Of a DNA stretch of 6,062 nucleotides, positions 4,777 through 6,062 are shown in pieces. The translations under genes and the position numbers were made by a program. The DNA is from Acutalibacter sp. (GTDB lineage: Bacteria; Bacillota; Clostridia; Oscillospirales; Acutalibacteraceae), in assembly GCA_022801475.1 (NCBI GenBank), contig JAAWSH010000108.1, forward strand, positions 1 through 6,062. The letters are read 5' to 3'. The notes beneath the pieces were generated by a model. The model saw nothing but the letters and a program-made list of their open reading frames with translations, had not been told where the DNA came from and searched no databases. How positions within the stretch are numbered: position 1 is the stretch's first letter; the number at the start of each line of letters is the position of its first letter.

Positions 4777-6012
4777 ATGTTTGACGGCGTAAAAGCAGGC
4801 AGAGAAATCGCGGTTTTAAGGAAGAAGAGGGGCCTGACCCAGGAGGAGCTTGCCACTCGGCTAAACATAAGTCCCCAGGCTGTAAGTAAATGGGAGAATG
4901 GCCACGCCATGCCAGAGCTTTCACTACTGGTGGAATTGGCGGATGCCCTAGGCAGCACACTTGACGATATTCTCTTCCCGGACGCTGTCCGGCCTGCGGC
5001 AAACGCCAATTTCGAACATATCCTGCTGCCCTATGCCCCGATCGCGGATTTTTCAGGCGTAACCTGGCCCCGGAGTATGGCGTACCCGGCGGTGCTCTCG
5101 GCAGTCAAACTGTTTATGGGCCTTGAAGAGCATAAAGACCCGATGGGGCGGCAGATCAACGACGACACGGAATACATCCTCCAATCCGCGGTTACCTCCA
5201 TCTGCTTTGGATACTCTTGGGGAACAGAGAACGGGCTGGAAACCGGCCTTTCCGCATATGGCTTGACCGGGGAATTATATAGCGGGAGGGACCGTGCGGA
5301 AGAGGAGTTAATCCGCCTGGCAGTGAAGAATATTTTGGGCGGCTACCCGGTGGTCATCCTTCCCCAGGAATACTCGGAGATCATCCTGGCAACCGGCTTT
5401 TCCCATCAGGGAAAGGTGATGAAGGGCCTTCCGTTTCTGGATGGAGATGATGAGAAAAACTCCGTTATGTCCTTCCAGCAGCTAAAAAGCTTTCCGAATT
5501 GGTATGGAAAAAAACCAGACATACTGCTGATAAAACCCGGTCCAAAGCCAATCCCTCTCCCGAAAATGTGCAGGGACGCGTTACAAAAAGGGGTCACGCT
5601 CTTGCGGAATGAGACCAGCGCCTTCGATGAGCCGCTGGTTGGGTACGGAGCGGTCATATACGACAACTGGTGCCGGGAGCTTCAAAAAGAGAGCAACCAA
5701 AATCTTGTAGCCATTGAATGTGTTTATCCGCATATTTTCATTCATTATGAGGGAAAACTCCGCATTAAACAATTCTTTGAACTCAGTATGCGCTGGATGG
5801 AGGATGTGGATCACAGACCGTTTACAGCGGCGGTTTCCAAGTATGAGGAGATCATAAGCATGTGCGAAAAATGCCTGCGCAGTTTGTCGGAGAAGTCTCC
5901 TGAGACGGCGGAGGAATCCAAGGAAAAGAGAAAAATGCTGATGGCTGTGCTGCGAAGAAGCAAGGAGCTGGAGATGGACGCTCTGCAAGAAATCGCGTCT
6001 GTGATTCTGTAA
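4777..6012 (+). CDS. XRE-family regulator fused to a C39/BtrH-N-like domain
   Basis: This 411-residue protein begins with an XRE/Cro helix-turn-helix at about 5-67: GREIAVLRKKRGLTQEELA, recognition helix SPQAVSKWENG at 32-42, and LADALGSTLDDILFPD at 54-69. The remaining 340 residues are much longer than the tail of a simple XRE repressor. Residues about 80-300 recall the papain-like BtrH-N/C39-like fold. GVTWPRSMAYPAVLSAVKLFMG (94-115) sits where the nucleophile helix would be, GYPVVILPQEYSEIILATGF (189-208) resembles the central strands, and ALQKGVTLLR (268-277) with YDNWCRELQ (295-303) follows in the expected order. No Cys lies in the 94-115 helix and Glu replaces the usual His near 201, so catalysis is unlikely and ligand sensing more likely. 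The last 60 residues are helical and charged. It is divergent from the enzyme operon and probably controls it, by inference. The HTH is certain; the fold match is tentative. Confidence 0.88.
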   Translation: MFDGVKAGREIAVLRKKRGLTQEELATRLNISPQAVSKWENGHAMPELSLLVELADALGSTLDDILFPDAVRPAANANFEHILLPYAPIADFSGVTWPRSMAYPAVLSAVKLFMGLEEHKDPMGRQINDDTEYILQSAVTSICFGYSWGTENGLETGLSAYGLTGELYSGRDRAEEELIRLAVKNILGGYPVVILPQEYSEIILATGFSHQGKVMKGLPFLDGDDEKNSVMSFQQLKSFPNWYGKKPDILLIKPGPKPIPLPKMCRDALQKGVTLLRNETSAFDEPLVGYGAVIYDNWCRELQKESNQNLVAIECVYPHIFIHYEGKLRIKQFFELSMRWMEDVDHRPFTAAVSKYEEIISMCEKCLRSLSEKSPETAEESKEKRKMLMAVLRRSKELEMDALQEIASVIL

Positions 6013-6039
6013 AAGACAAGAAAATATTAAATAAAAGCC

Positions 6040-6062
6040 CTTGACTCTGCCGTTGGGGAAGC
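6040..6062 (+). promoter_or_regulatory. Left part of a possible MerR-type promoter, cut by the window edge
   Basis: CTTGACTCTGCCGTTGGGG begins at 6040, with TTGACT (6041-6046) as the -35 box. The CTTGACTCT start followed by a partly symmetrical spacer is characteristic of promoters driven by MerR-family activators, whose boxes are 19-20 bases apart. The -10 box would lie beyond the window, so this cannot be confirmed. No terminator hairpin for the XRE-type gene is visible in the 50 bases after its stop. Confidence 0.4.

Overview
The window looks like chromosomal DNA from a low-to-mid-GC Firmicute of the Clostridia (gut Oscillospiraceae/Lachnospiraceae type). The support is strong purine-rich Shine-Dalgarno sites, near-consensus sigma-A promoters, a SinR-like XRE N-terminus with an SPQAVSKWENG recognition helix, an AraC/cupin regulator and a typical hairpin terminator. 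This placement is an inference from style; no rRNA, tRNA or named marker gene is present. No CRISPR array, insertion sequence or RNA gene was seen.

Layout. Bases 1-470 are a visibly AT-rich stretch without a convincing gene. They hold an (ATT)5 run, a set of alternating A- and T-tracts that form overlapping inverted repeats, and a weak promoter candidate. At 471-1298 (+) lies an AraC-family regulator with a cupin-like sensor domain. At 1299-1616 is the convergent intergenic region, with one strong hairpin (1423-1462) that can terminate transcription from both sides. From 4474 down to 1617 (-) runs a compact three-gene operon: a hormone-sensitive-lipase-type alpha/beta hydrolase, a condensation-domain-like O-/N-acyltransferase with a YHxxxDG motif, and a six-helix membrane protein with an N-terminal Cys4 zinc ribbon. 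Consecutive genes overlap by 11 and 14 bases. At 4475-4776 is a divergent control region with a near-perfect TTGACA-N17-TACAAT promoter for the operon, several inverted and direct repeats, and a weaker promoter facing right. At 4777-6012 (+) is an XRE-type DNA-binding protein fused to a long domain that looks like a degenerate papain/C39-like (BtrH-N-like) fold. The last 20 bases look like the beginning of a MerR-type promoter for a gene beyond the edge.

How the parts may work together. The overlapping esterase, acyltransferase and membrane protein genes are almost certainly co-expressed, and they suggest formation, remodelling or removal of an acyl ester at the membrane. The substrate cannot be read from the sequence. 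The divergent XRE fusion protein is the best candidate for local control, and the 4475-4776 region has enough repeat structure to hold its operators. The AraC regulator is convergent to the operon and may control either a left-hand neighbour outside the window or this operon. That link is not shown by the sequence.
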